Shown here one piece after another: positions 9,118 to 18,680 of a stretch of DNA of 64,000 bases (position 1 is the stretch's first letter; each line of letters starts with the position of its first letter). Source of the stretch: Tautonia rosea (GTDB lineage Bacteria > Planctomycetota > Planctomycetia > Isosphaerales > Isosphaeraceae); NCBI RefSeq assembly GCF_012958305.1, contig NZ_JABBYO010000006.1, forward strand, positions 310,001 to 374,000, given 5' to 3'. The notes under the pieces are model-generated. The model made no database searches. It worked only from the letters and a program-made list of their open reading frames with translations, and was not told the DNA's origin. Both the position numbers and the translations under genes were made by a program.

Positions 9118-11418
9118 ATGCGATGGTGTGGGATGAGAGGGATCGGGCTGCTCCTGGCGGCATTGGTCATGATGTTGAGCCTTGGCCCAATCGCTCCGGC
9201 ACGTGCTGAGGTCACCTCAGCGCAGGTCGAACAGGCGATTCGAGACGGGATTCGCTACCTCAAGGGGGAACAGCGTCCTGACGGTTCCTGGCCCGAATTC
9301 AACCCTCGGTACGAAACCGGAACGACCTCCCTGGCCGCCCTCTCTCTAATGACCGCCGGAGTTCCGCCCGACGATCCAACCATCACCCGGGCGCTCGCGT
9401 TTCTTGAGCAATACTCCGCGAGACGCCTGGGCCAGGTCTACACCGTTTCTCTGCAAACGATGGCCTACGCCGCGGCCGATCCCGACCGCTATCGCGTCCG
9501 GCTCAACGAGAACGTCAAGTGGCTCGAAGCCGCCCAGATTCAGCCGGAAGACCGGGTCGATGGTGTCGGTGCCTGGTCGTACACGATCCAGAAAGGCCAG
9601 TCGGCCGACAATTCGAATGCCCAGTATGCACTGCTGGGTTTGAACGCCGCGGCCGAGGTTGGCATCCCGGTCGATGATCGGGTCTGGCAACTGGCTCGCC
9701 AGTACTGGGAGCAATCGCAGCGGCTCAGCGGCGGTTGGGGGTACACCATGACTCCCAACAATCCCGTTACCGCCAGTATGACGACTGCCGGCATCTCCAG
9801 CCTGGTCATTACCGGTCTGCGTCGCATCCAGAGCCGCGAACTGCTCGTCGGCGACGAGATACGCAACTGCGGCGAAGGTGGCATCAATCCGAACATCCAG
9901 CGAGCCCTCGACTGGATGGGGGCCAACTTCCGGGTCGATACGAATCTCGGACGCGGGATGACCTGGAAATATTACTACCTGTACGGTCTCGAACGGGCCG
10001 GCCGCCTGAGTGGTCAGCGCTATTTTGGAAGCCACGACTGGTACGTCGAAGGGGCCGAGGAACTGATCGCCCTTCAGGATAAGCTGCTCGGCAACTGGCC
10101 GAGGAACGCCGGTGAGGATAACCCGGTGATTACCACCAGCTTTGCCCTCCTTTTCCTGTCGAAGGGCCGTGCGCCGGTCCTCATCAACAACCTGAGGCAC
10201 GGGGTCGGAGACAACTGGGACATCCACCGCGAAGGGGTCAGGAACCTGGTTGATGCTGTTGCCGAAGACTGGGGCACGTTGTTGACCTGGCAAGCCGTCA
10301 ATCCTGACTTTGCCTCGGTCGAGTCGCTCTTGCAAGCACCAGTCTGTTTCTTGAATTATCACGAACCAATCGGATTGGGGGCCGATGGCAAGGCGAACCT
10401 CCGGTCTTATGTCGAGCAAGGAGGCTTTCTCTTCGCTGAGGCCTGTTGCGGAATTCAGGAGCACGATCGTGGCTTCAAGGCACTGGTGCAGGAGATCTTC
10501 CCCTCCGAACAGGGTTATGAGTTGAAGCCTTTGAGTGAGGACCACCCGATCTATCGGTCGCGTCACAAGCTCAGCCCCGATGTGGCCCCGCTCTGGGGGA
10601 TCGACCTGGGATGCCGGACTGTCCTGGTTTATAGTCCCAAGGATCTGTCTGGCTTCTGGAACTTCATGACGGCTCAGCCCGACAATCCGGCCGTCCTGCG
10701 AGCGACCCGGATTGGTGAAAACGTGATTGACTATGCCACGGGTCGCGAGCCCCCGCCCGATAAGCTCGTACCCCGAGAGGTCATCGACTTCGAACTGGAA
10801 CTCCCGCGCCGGGGGGCCTTGCAAATCGCCAAGCTCCGGCATGCCGGGGGCTGGAACGTCGCTCCGCTGTCGATCCCAAATCTCACGACGATCCTGCGCG
10901 AGCGGGTCGGCTACGACGTGGTGATCAACCACCGCGATCTCCTGCCAGCCGATCCAAACTTGATCAATTTCCCATTGGTTTATGTGCATGGCAATGCCGC
11001 TTTCACCATGTCTGGGGCCGACATGGATGCGCTTCGAGCCCACCTCGACCCCGGAGGTGGCACCTTCTTCGCCGATGCCGCCTGCGGCAGCCCGGCCTTC
11101 GATACCGCCTTCCGACGCTTCGTTGAGGAGTTGCTTCCCGGTAAGGAGCTTGAGGTCATTCCCCCGGACGACGATCTCTACACTACCCGGGTCGGCTTCG
11201 ACCTCTCCGACGTCCAGTACACCAAGGCCGCTGGCGGTGGTCAGGACCGTCCTCGCCTGGAAGGGGTCAAGATCGACGGCCACTGGGCGATCATCTATTC
11301 CCCCTACGACATCGGCTGCGCCCTCGAACGCCAGCAAGGGCTCGACTGCAAGGGATACACCCACGAAAGCGCCATGCGGATCGCGGCCAACATCGTGATC
11401 TATTCCACCTTGCCCTGA
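9118..11418 (+). CDS. Secreted toroid protein with two DUF4159 domains
   Basis: 766 residues from the ATG at 9118, preceded by AGGGAGG at a good distance. A signal peptide (ends near ARAEV, residue 25) is followed by an alpha/alpha-toroid region (about 30-350) with repeats of the prenyltransferase/squalene-cyclase kind: AIRDGIRYLKGEQRPDGSW, and SGGWGYTM. Two DUF4159 domains follow, a diverged one at about 390-550 (EQGGFLFAEACCG) and a typical one at about 570-766 (PGGGTFFADAACG). DUF4159 genes are common beside MoxR/DUF58/BatA clusters in planctomycetes, so this gene may work with the divergent cluster. No enzymatic role is established. Confidence 0.85.
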   Translation: MRWCGMRGIGLLLAALVMMLSLGPIAPARAEVTSAQVEQAIRDGIRYLKGEQRPDGSWPEFNPRYETGTTSLAALSLMTAGVPPDDPTITRALAFLEQYSARRLGQVYTVSLQTMAYAAADPDRYRVRLNENVKWLEAAQIQPEDRVDGVGAWSYTIQKGQSADNSNAQYALLGLNAAAEVGIPVDDRVWQLARQYWEQSQRLSGGWGYTMTPNNPVTASMTTAGISSLVITGLRRIQSRELLVGDEIRNCGEGGINPNIQRALDWMGANFRVDTNLGRGMTWKYYYLYGLERAGRLSGQRYFGSHDWYVEGAEELIALQDKLLGNWPRNAGEDNPVITTSFALLFLSKGRAPVLINNLRHGVGDNWDIHREGVRNLVDAVAEDWGTLLTWQAVNPDFASVESLLQAPVCFLNYHEPIGLGADGKANLRSYVEQGGFLFAEACCGIQEHDRGFKALVQEIFPSEQGYELKPLSEDHPIYRSRHKLSPDVAPLWGIDLGCRTVLVYSPKDLSGFWNFMTAQPDNPAVLRATRIGENVIDYATGREPPPDKLVPREVIDFELELPRRGALQIAKLRHAGGWNVAPLSIPNLTTILRERVGYDVVINHRDLLPADPNLINFPLVYVHGNAAFTMSGADMDALRAHLDPGGGTFFADAACGSPAFDTAFRRFVEELLPGKELEVIPPDDDLYTTRVGFDLSDVQYTKAAGGGQDRPRLEGVKIDGHWAIIYSPYDIGCALERQQGLDCKGYTHESAMRIAANIVIYSTLP

Positions 11419-11567
11419 GGCAGCATCCGGCCGGGGAGTACAGGGTCGGCTGTGTCCTTGCGACTTATTGCTGCGTTCCTTGATACTAGTGCTCCTGAGG
11501 TTATCGGGCGAGTCGGGGTGCATGCCTCGGCCGCCCGTTTGCAGCGGGCACCGGGAGGAACATTCGC

Positions 11568-13043
11568 ATGAAATGCGCATCAATCAAGATTGTTCAGACG
11601 TTGATCGCGATGATTCCGGCCTTGCTGGCGGTCGGGCTGCTGAGTGGTCTTTCTCGGGAGGGGCGGGCGGCTGAGCTGCGGGTCGGCGCGGCCACGATCA
11701 GCATCACTCCTGATCGCCCGGTTCCCCTCTCGGGGCAGATGACGACCCGGATCTCCCGGAACGTGGAGACCCCCGTGACCGCAACGGCCCTTGCGTTGGA
11801 ATCGCATGAAGGGGACGAGGTGATGGACCAGGCGATCCTCGTTTCGTGTGAACTGGTTGCGATCAGGGAAGGAATCATCGAGCAGGTTCGCGAACGCCTG
11901 GCGGATCGGCTCCCGGATTTCGACCCGAGGAAGCTCGTCCTGAGCGCCACCCACACCCATACGGCTCCGGTGATGGAGGAAGACCGCTACGAGTTGCCGG
12001 ACGACGACACGATCGTCTCGCCGACCGAGTACGTCGTCTTCCTTGTGGATCGCATTGTCGAGGCTTCGGCCGAGGCCTGGCAGGCTCGTCAGCCTGCTGG
12101 AGTCGGCTGGGGAATGGGCCATGCAGTCGTCGCTCAGAATCGTCGCGCCGTCTATGCCGATGGCCGGTCCGTGATGTATGGTCGCACGGATCAGGATGAC
12201 TTCGTCGGAATCGAAGGGTATGAAGACCACGGCGTCGACGTCCTGTTCTTCTGGAATCGGGATGAGCAACTGATTGCGACGGCCATCAACGTTGCTTGCC
12301 CCGCGCAGGAAGTCGAAGGCCGATCGGCCGTGAATGCGGACTTCTGGCATCCCGTCCGCGAGCAACTCCGCGAACGTCACGGAGAGGACCTGGCCGTGCT
12401 CGGCTGGATTGGGGCCGCCGGCGATCAGTCGCCTCACCTGATGATGCGCAAGGAGGCCGAGGAACGGATGCGGAGGCTCAGAGGCCTCGATCGCCTCGAC
12501 GAAATCGCCCGCCGGATCGTCCTCGCCTGGGAAGAAGCCCATGACGGGGCCCGGCAAGAGATCGTGACTGACCTCCCCTTGAACCACACGGTCAAGAGCA
12601 TTGAACTTACGGCTCGCCTGGTGACGGACGAGGAAGCCGCCGAGGCCGCCCGACAGGTCGAGTCGCTGTCGGCCGACCCGGCCCAGAAGCGCCGGATGCT
12701 CTGGCATCAGGCAGTCCTCGACCGTTACGAGCAACAGGAATCCGGCTCCGTCGCGCCTTATGTAATGGAGTTGCATGTGATTCGGCTCGGAGACGTGGCG
12801 ATCGCCACGAACCCGTTCGAGCTGTTCACCGAGTACGGCATTCGGATGAAGGCCCGCAGCCCGGCGCTCCAGACCTTCGTCATTCAGCTTGCCGGCCCAG
12901 GGTCGTACCTGCCCACGGCGTTTGCCGTTCAGGGCGGCGGGTATAGTGCGATCGTCCAGAGCAGCGAGGTTGGTCCGAAGGGAGGCGACGAACTCGTCGA
13001 GCGCACCGTCGAGGCGATCAAGGCACTCTGGCCCGAATCGTAA
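11568..13043 (+). CDS. Neutral/alkaline ceramidase-like secreted protein
   Basis: 491 residues with a good ribosome site (GGAGG, 10 bases upstream of the ATG). Signal peptide up to about residue 34 (GRAAELRVG). The family's N-terminal pattern is visible: RVGAATISITPDRPVPLSG, then SATHTHTAP, which carries the His pair used for zinc binding, and ACPAQEVEG and AGDQSPH further on. True ceramidases are longer (about 650 residues) and have a C-terminal Ig-like domain that is missing here. Many planctomycete homologues are annotated only as ceramidase N-terminal domain proteins, so hydrolysis of ceramide is not certain. Confidence 0.82.
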   Translation: MKCASIKIVQTLIAMIPALLAVGLLSGLSREGRAAELRVGAATISITPDRPVPLSGQMTTRISRNVETPVTATALALESHEGDEVMDQAILVSCELVAIREGIIEQVRERLADRLPDFDPRKLVLSATHTHTAPVMEEDRYELPDDDTIVSPTEYVVFLVDRIVEASAEAWQARQPAGVGWGMGHAVVAQNRRAVYADGRSVMYGRTDQDDFVGIEGYEDHGVDVLFFWNRDEQLIATAINVACPAQEVEGRSAVNADFWHPVREQLRERHGEDLAVLGWIGAAGDQSPHLMMRKEAEERMRRLRGLDRLDEIARRIVLAWEEAHDGARQEIVTDLPLNHTVKSIELTARLVTDEEAAEAARQVESLSADPAQKRRMLWHQAVLDRYEQQESGSVAPYVMELHVIRLGDVAIATNPFELFTEYGIRMKARSPALQTFVIQLAGPGSYLPTAFAVQGGGYSAIVQSSEVGPKGGDELVERTVEAIKALWPES

Positions 13044-13074
13044 CGCGACTGCCTGGGCCAACCGGCGGGTTGTG

Positions 13075-14487
13075 TCATGCCGAATCGACCGGCCCGCCCT
13101 CGCGTTCAAGTCGTTCGATTCGCTGAATATACCCTTTCGAATCGAACTTCTTGCGCGTGCTTTCATAACTCATGAAGCGGACCGTGCCGAAGATGGGCCG
13201 CTCGGGCCAGGGACGGTCGTGGGTGCCGCCGATCGCCCAGGAAACGCCGACGTAGCCGTTCGGGTCGCGGCCGTCCATCTCGTAGCGATCGTTCAGGTCG
13301 AGGGCAATCGTGAACGCGGTTTCGGCGTCCGGGCTCCATTCAAGGATCTTTTTGGCCCAGTACATTCGAAGGTAGTTGTGCATCCGGCCCGTCAGAACCA
13401 TCTCGCGTTGCGCGGCGTTCCAGAGCGGGTCGTGGGTTTTGCCCCGCTCCAACTCCTCAGCCGAATAGCGGTGCTCGCGGGGGTCGTCAGCGTGCTTGGC
13501 CAGGGTCTTGAGTGCCCAATCGGGACAGCCTTGCAGCCGATCGTAGTTCGGGTTGTGCGTCACGTAGTTGATGGCCAGCTCGCGACGGACGATCAATTCT
13601 TCCAGATAGGCATCGATGTTCTCCTGGCCCGCGTCGCTTTCCTTTGCCGCCAGGGCGCAGGTGATGGGGCTGATGTGTCCGAAGTGCAGATGAGCCGACA
13701 GTTCGCTGGTCATGTAAGGTGTCGGCTCGTTCCGGGCGGTCGCGTAGTGGGGGAGACGCTCGCGAACGAAACGTTCCAAACGCTTGCGGGCTTCGCTCGG
13801 CCCGCCACGATACCCCGGCACTTCGTCCACGCCTCCGACCTTGATTGCCTTGAGCAAGGCATCGGGGTTGATCGACTCTCCTTTGGGCAATCGCCGACCT
13901 CGCCAAGAGGTTTCCGCGGTATTCGGCGGTCCGGAGGGCTGGAGGTACGTGTCCCAGACGCGATGGATCTTCGGCCGGATCGTCCGGGCGGCGTATTCTT
14001 GCTTCGTGAACAGCGAGGTTGGCACGACCACGTCGCCATCAACGCACCGAAACGGCACCTCGACCTGTTCGGCCACCCGGTCACGCCAGGCTTGGCCAAC
14101 CCGGAGCGGATTCTCGTCTCCGACGAGGAAGGCGGGCTCGATCTCCCGGCAAAGCGAGGAGATTACCTCATCGGGCGAGCCGAGTCTCAGAACGAACGGC
14201 ACGCCACGATCCCTCAGGCCCCGCTCAATTTCGGGCATCGCGTCGAGCAAGAATCGATAATGCCGACGCTGGGCTCCCGGATAATCGGCCGTCAAGCCAA
14301 AGGCGGCCAGAACGGGTAAGTTCAGGGCGTTGCCCAGCGCAATGGCCAGATCCAGGGCGGGGTTGTCCTCTGATCGTTGCGACCGCTGCATCCAGTAAAG
14401 AACGCACGAGCCATTCGAGATTGGTTCTCCGGGACGAACGACTCGCACTCTCGGGTTCGGTTGCAAGAACTCGTCGATACTGTCCAC
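13075..14487 (-). CDS. phrB: Class II CPD photolyase
   Basis: 470 residues, GTG start at 14487 with GAGGAA upstream. The N-terminal alpha/beta antenna domain (VLYWMQRSQRSEDNPALDLA) and the C-terminal FAD domain are both complete. The class II signature RMHNYLRMYWAKKILEW and NDRYEMDGRDPNGYVG are clear, as is the C-terminal RFMSYESTRKKFD. The enzyme repairs cyclobutane pyrimidine dimers in UV-damaged DNA using FADH- and blue light. It is convergent with the ceramidase-like gene (31 bases) and divergent from the DUF1559 gene. Confidence 0.95.
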   Translation of the reverse strand: MDSIDEFLQPNPRVRVVRPGEPISNGSCVLYWMQRSQRSEDNPALDLAIALGNALNLPVLAAFGLTADYPGAQRRHYRFLLDAMPEIERGLRDRGVPFVLRLGSPDEVISSLCREIEPAFLVGDENPLRVGQAWRDRVAEQVEVPFRCVDGDVVVPTSLFTKQEYAARTIRPKIHRVWDTYLQPSGPPNTAETSWRGRRLPKGESINPDALLKAIKVGGVDEVPGYRGGPSEARKRLERFVRERLPHYATARNEPTPYMTSELSAHLHFGHISPITCALAAKESDAGQENIDAYLEELIVRRELAINYVTHNPNYDRLQGCPDWALKTLAKHADDPREHRYSAEELERGKTHDPLWNAAQREMVLTGRMHNYLRMYWAKKILEWSPDAETAFTIALDLNDRYEMDGRDPNGYVGVSWAIGGTHDRPWPERPIFGTVRFMSYESTRKKFDSKGYIQRIERLEREGGPVDSA

Positions 14488-14603
14488 TGCCGTTCCTCAT
14501 TACCTCGTGACGAATTCGACTGCTGCCGAGCCAGTCGTTCCTGATCGATCGATTGTAGGACCGGGGCAAGCGCGACGCTTCCTGACAATCAACCACTGGG
14601 GGA

Positions 14604-14633
14604 TTGACCAGGGCTCTCGCGAATTCACATAAT
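14604..14633 (+). promoter_or_regulatory. Possible sigma-70 promoter of the DUF1559 gene
   Basis: TTGACC at 14604-14609 and CATAAT at 14628-14633, spacing 18. It would give a leader of about 155 bases before the ATG at 14795. Seen in sequence only. Confidence 0.45.
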
Positions 14634-14794
14634 TTTCATCACCTCTCCTGGATTCAACGTCTAGAATGGGTGCGACCGATGACAATCACGGACGATTGCC
14701 GGTCCACTTCCCCTCCTTTGCTTTGGGCTCGTTGCGGTCCGAATTTCCCCACCACGTTTTCGAGCGTTGCTCAACCCCCGAGGTTCCAGGATTG

Positions 14795-15940
14795 ATGTCC
14801 CCCAGCGATCGTTTCGGCAATCGTCGCGGTTTTACCCTGATTGAATTGCTCGTCGTCATTGCCATCATCGGCGTACTCATCGCCTTGCTTCTGCCCGCAG
14901 TGCAGTCGGCCCGAGAGGCCGCCCGGCGTGCCCAGTGCACCAACAACTTGAAGCAAATCGGGCTCGGCCTGGCCAACTATGAGAGTAGCCACAATGCCTA
15001 CCCCCCCGGTCGGCTTCAGCCGGACCGAACCGATTCGGCCGGGAACCCCGTCACCGGTCGGTACACCAGCTACGGTTCGGTACCGGGCAACTGGACCGGT
15101 AATATCTCGGTCCACACCCACATTCTGAATTTCATGGAGCAGGTCAACGCGTATAGCGCCATGAACTTCTCGGTGGCGACCTCGAACCGCCTGACGACCG
15201 GCGGAGTCGTTTCGAACGCCAATTTCACCGCCTACTCAATCGCGTTCAATGTGTTCATCTGCCCGTCCGACGCCAACACCGGTCGGGTCGTGGGTGAGAA
15301 CAACTATCGCTACAACTTCGGCGGCTCGCTGACCCACCAGGGCGCAGCGACCTGGGATAACAACGCCGTAAGAACGGCTCCGGGGAACGGTGCGTTCTCT
15401 TACGGCCCTTCGCTCCGCGTGGCTGATTTCAAGGACGGTCTGAGCAACACCGCCGTCTTCTCCGAACGCGTCAAGGGAAGCGGAACAGATCTTTCGTCTA
15501 CTCCTCCCACTCCTGCCGACATCATCACTTCCCCCCAGCGGCAGACCACCGCGGTGTCCGAGGTCGATCGTGACACCCACTTCCAGGTTTGCGGCGGCTA
15601 CGTGCCTGTTCCTGACCGCTTCCACTTTAATTCGATGGGGCGGTTCCTGGATGGCAGCGACTTCGTGAACGGCTGGCCGACAGCCGCTTATTCCGGATCG
15701 CTTTACAACCACGTCGCCCCACCGAACTGGAGAGGGACCGACTGCGGCATGGCCAGCGCCATTGCCGACGTCCCGGGAGAGCACGCCATCGTCTCGGCCC
15801 GAAGCGATCACCCGGGCGGCGTTAATGTCTTGCTCGGCGACGGTTCGGTCAAGTTCGTCAAGAGCACCGTCGACGTTTTCACCTGGCGAGCTCTGGGCAC
15901 CCGCAACGGCGGGGAGGTCATCAGCGCAGACCAGTATTGA
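14795..15940 (+). CDS. DUF1559 prepilin-like protein
   Basis: 381 residues from the ATG at 14795. The N-terminus has a type IV pilin/pseudopilin motif, [19 protein letters not shown], followed by [19 protein letters not shown], both diagnostic of DUF1559, a family hugely expanded in planctomycetes. Near the C-terminus is [18 protein letters not shown], the family's H-x9-DG motif. It should be cleaved at the Gly before Phe by a prepilin peptidase and anchored by its first helix. The exact role of the family is unknown. A strong hairpin follows and a small lipoprotein gene lies downstream, as is usual for these loci. Confidence 0.95.
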   Translation: MSPSDRFGNRRGFTLIELLVVIAIIGVLIALLLPAVQSAREAARRAQCTNNLKQIGLGLANYESSHNAYPPGRLQPDRTDSAGNPVTGRYTSYGSVPGNWTGNISVHTHILNFMEQVNAYSAMNFSVATSNRLTTGGVVSNANFTAYSIAFNVFICPSDANTGRVVGENNYRYNFGGSLTHQGAATWDNNAVRTAPGNGAFSYGPSLRVADFKDGLSNTAVFSERVKGSGTDLSSTPPTPADIITSPQRQTTAVSEVDRDTHFQVCGGYVPVPDRFHFNSMGRFLDGSDFVNGWPTAAYSGSLYNHVAPPNWRGTDCGMASAIADVPGEHAIVSARSDHPGGVNVLLGDGSVKFVKSTVDVFTWRALGTRNGGEVISADQY

Positions 15941-15977
15941 GCGCAGGCTTCCTCTGGTCTTCGTCCTCCGATTCTGT

Positions 15978-16015
15978 CAACGCCCGGGGCAGGCCCGAAC
16001 CTGCCCCGGGCGTTG
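15978..16015 (+). terminator. Hairpin terminator after the DUF1559 gene
   Basis: A perfect 16-base-pair GC-rich stem (CAACGCCCGGGGCAGG and its complement) with a six-base loop, starting 38 bases after the stop codon. The T tract after it is weak, so termination may be partial and allow expression of the lipoprotein gene. Confidence 0.7.
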
Positions 16016-16045
16016 GTGCTGGTTCCCTCTCGACGCTTCTTTGAG

Positions 16046-16504
16046 ATGAACATCCCCATGCCCGCTCTGAATTCGATTCGATGCCGCATGCTGACTCTTG
16101 CCTTGGTCGCGTGCGGATTCGCCGGTTGCGGTGGTCCCGGCGAAGTGAAGATTGCCCCGGAAGACAATCCGATCTTCGGTCAACACGACGGCGCGCTCGT
16201 CTCCCTTCCTGACGGCGGGGCCGTTGAGGTCACAACCGAGCAGGTCGGACCTCAGGCTCGCGTGGTGGCCTACTTCTATGGCAATACGACAACCTACGAC
16301 CCGCTCACTCCGGCTCCGACCGACGTCTCGGTCGACCTGGCCTTGCCCGGCGGCGAATCAACCACGATCGCGTTGACTGCCGGTGGCGGCGAGGGACGCT
16401 TCGCCTCCGCTCCTGGCGATTATGTCTTCGACCCGTTCTTCGGCACGATCAATGCCACCGTGCAAGGGCAGTCTGTTTCGGTGCCCTTCTCGGCAGGTCA
16501 GTGA
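16046..16504 (+). CDS. Small lipoprotein of unknown function
   Basis: 152 residues from the ATG at 16046. The start MNIPMPALNSIRCRMLTLAL leads into a lipobox-like FAGC at about residues 25-28, so it is probably exported and lipidated. The rest is a small beta-rich domain with no known family. It follows the DUF1559 gene directly. Pairs of a DUF1559 gene and a small secreted or lipoprotein gene recur in planctomycetes, which suggests a shared function. Confidence 0.75.
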   Translation: MNIPMPALNSIRCRMLTLALVACGFAGCGGPGEVKIAPEDNPIFGQHDGALVSLPDGGAVEVTTEQVGPQARVVAYFYGNTTTYDPLTPAPTDVSVDLALPGGESTTIALTAGGGEGRFASAPGDYVFDPFFGTINATVQGQSVSVPFSAGQ

Positions 16505-16533
16505 CCGGGGTCGCCCGGGATTGACCGATCACC

Positions 16534-17544
16534 TCAGACCGACTCCCCCGCCCGTCTCGCTCGGTTGGCCGCGACGGCGGTGGGGTCGTTGTAAGGTCGC
16601 AACGGAGGTTCGCCTCGGAGGACCCGGACCACATCCTCGGCGACCCAGGTGGCCATGTTCCTGAGGCTTTCGATCGTTTGTGCCGCACTGTGAGGCGTGA
16701 GCATGACGTCGGGCCGACCAATCAGCGGATGGTCATCCGGCGGCGGTTCCTCTGCGAAGACGTCGGCACCGTAGCCCCAAAGGCGGCCCTCGTCCAGCGC
16801 CTCGGCCACGGCGTCTTCCTCGACGACCGGCCCGCGGCAGGTGTTGATCAGGATCGCATCGGGGTTCATCAACGACAGGGCCTTGCGGTCGATCATGCCT
16901 CGGGTGCTGTCGTCGAGGGGGACGTGCATCGTCACGTAGTCACCTTCGCGGAGCGCCGTCTCGAAATCGACGCGGGTGGCTCCCGCAACGGCTTCGACCT
17001 CTGTCGGTGCGGGGACAATGTCGTTGTAAAGCACTCGCATGGAGAACGCGGTCTGGGCGATCCTGCCGACAACCCTGCCCACGTTACCGAAGCCGACGAT
17101 ACTGATCGTCTTGCCCTTGATGTCTCGGCCCATCAACTTGGTGCGGTCCATGAACCGCCCCTCTTCAAGGGCGATCATCTGTTGCGGGAAATGCTTCGAG
17201 AGGCCGATCATGAACGCGAAGACGTGTTCGGCCACCGCTTCCTTGTTCGCGCCGGGGGTCGAAACGACGAGAATCCCTCGATCGGTCGCCGCGGGCACAT
17301 CGACGTGATCGACTCCGACGCCGTGCCGCCCGACGACCTTCAGTTGCGGGCCGGCGGCGTCCATCAGGGCCGCGTCGATCCGGCCGTAGGTCCGAGTGAC
17401 GATCGCGTCGGCGCCGGCGACCTCTCGGTGCAGGATCTCAGGTTCGAGCGACGAGGTCATCACGACGTCGCCGGCCTCGTGGAGCAGGTTCATGCCGTCT
17501 TCGTGCATATGGGTCATCATGAAGATGCGGGGCCGGTCGGGCAT
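16534..17544 (-). CDS. D-2-hydroxyacid dehydrogenase
   Basis: 336 residues. NAD-binding Rossmann motif GFGNVG, substrate-side VGRHGVGVDHVD, catalytic Arg in NTCRGP, Glu in DVFAEEP and His in TPHSAAQ are all visible. The family (phosphoglycerate dehydrogenase, glyoxylate/hydroxypyruvate reductase, formate dehydrogenase) reduces 2-keto acids to D-2-hydroxyacids with NAD(P)H. The absence of an ACT domain and the length argue against a standard long SerA. The substrate cannot be told from sequence alone. Convergent with the lipoprotein gene (29 bases). Confidence 0.9.
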   Translation of the reverse strand: MPDRPRIFMMTHMHEDGMNLLHEAGDVVMTSSLEPEILHREVAGADAIVTRTYGRIDAALMDAAGPQLKVVGRHGVGVDHVDVPAATDRGILVVSTPGANKEAVAEHVFAFMIGLSKHFPQQMIALEEGRFMDRTKLMGRDIKGKTISIVGFGNVGRVVGRIAQTAFSMRVLYNDIVPAPTEVEAVAGATRVDFETALREGDYVTMHVPLDDSTRGMIDRKALSLMNPDAILINTCRGPVVEEDAVAEALDEGRLWGYGADVFAEEPPPDDHPLIGRPDVMLTPHSAAQTIESLRNMATWVAEDVVRVLRGEPPLRPYNDPTAVAANRARRAGESV

Positions 17545-17738
17545 TGGTCTTCAATCGCTCGCCAGGGTGGGAATCGGGATCAGTCCGTCATCGAGGTTCC
17601 TACCTTAGCAAAGCACAGTCGCCCAGGCCACGGAGGGGCTCCTGATGATGCTTTGCCACGTGATGAATTGGACCTGGACGCGGTTTTCGTTACCATAGAT
17701 GCATTCTCAAGCCCGATGTGATGTTAGGATGGGTTCTC

Positions 17739-18680
17739 ATGCGCCAGATCGGTTTGTTGCCCGAAGAGCAGGCCCTTCGCTTCGCGGATTACCTGCTGAC
17801 GCTGGGCATCACCTCTCGCATTGTCGGAGGGCCCAACGGTTGCGCGGTCTGGATCCATCGCGAAGATCAGCTTGACCAGGCCCGCGATGAGCTTCGGCAG
17901 TTCCAGGAGAACCCGAACGCGCCTCGCTATCTCGATGCCCGACGTGAAGCCGAGGCCGTTCGGCGTCGTAGGGACAAGGAAGAACGCGACTACCAGCGCA
18001 GGACTGTTGATCTCCGCAACCGGCTTCAAGGGGCTTCCTCGCTCGGCCCGGTCACTCGGGGTTTAGTGACGCTGTGCGTCGCTCTGTTTCTGTTCAACTG
18101 GTTTGTCTATCGAGGCAGCTTCCTCTCGCCTCTTTCCAATGCCCTCTATTTCACCGAATGGTACGTGACCGAGGACCGGCAGCTCGCCAACCGGGGGCTC
18201 GATCCCATTGCCGGAGGTCAGATCTGGCGCCTTGTCACCCCAACCTTGCTGCACGGCAACTTGCTTCACCTGTTTTTTAACATGTACATGCTCGTGCTTC
18301 TCGGCGGGGCTGTCGAACGTCGCAGGAGGCGAGGAGAATATGTCATACTCTTGCTCGTCGCGGCGGTTCTGTCCGACGTGGCGCAGTTCTTCCTGCCCGA
18401 CCTGTTCACCGTCCCCTCGGCTCGGGGGCCGGATGCTCCCTTCGTCGGTATGTCGGGCGTTCTGTATGCCCTCTTCGGCTACGCCTGGATGCGAGGCAAG
18501 TACGATCCGGCCTCAGGCCTGCAATTGCACCCGCAAACCGTCGTCTTGCTGCTGGCCTGGCTGGTGATCTGCGCCTTCAACCTGCTTGGACCGATCGCCA
18601 ATACGGCCCACGTGGCCGGTCTGCTCGTGGGCGTTGGGTTTGCCTTCGCGTCGATGGCACGTGATGGGGTGTTCCGGTGA
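17739..18680 (+). CDS. Rhomboid family intramembrane serine protease
   Basis: 313 residues from the ATG at 17739, selected because AGGATGGG lies just upstream. A cytoplasmic N-terminal domain of about 110 residues (GlpG-like) is followed by at least six membrane helices. Rhomboid motifs: TPTLLHGNLLHLFFNMYML, then FVGMSGVLYALFGYAWMRG with the catalytic Ser in GMSG, and NTAHVAGLLVG with the catalytic His. It cleaves membrane proteins within the bilayer. The stop overlaps the GTG start of the next gene by four bases (GTGA), so the two are translationally coupled. Confidence 0.92.
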   Translation: MRQIGLLPEEQALRFADYLLTLGITSRIVGGPNGCAVWIHREDQLDQARDELRQFQENPNAPRYLDARREAEAVRRRRDKEERDYQRRTVDLRNRLQGASSLGPVTRGLVTLCVALFLFNWFVYRGSFLSPLSNALYFTEWYVTEDRQLANRGLDPIAGGQIWRLVTPTLLHGNLLHLFFNMYMLVLLGGAVERRRRRGEYVILLLVAAVLSDVAQFFLPDLFTVPSARGPDAPFVGMSGVLYALFGYAWMRGKYDPASGLQLHPQTVVLLLAWLVICAFNLLGPIANTAHVAGLLVGVGFAFASMARDGVFR

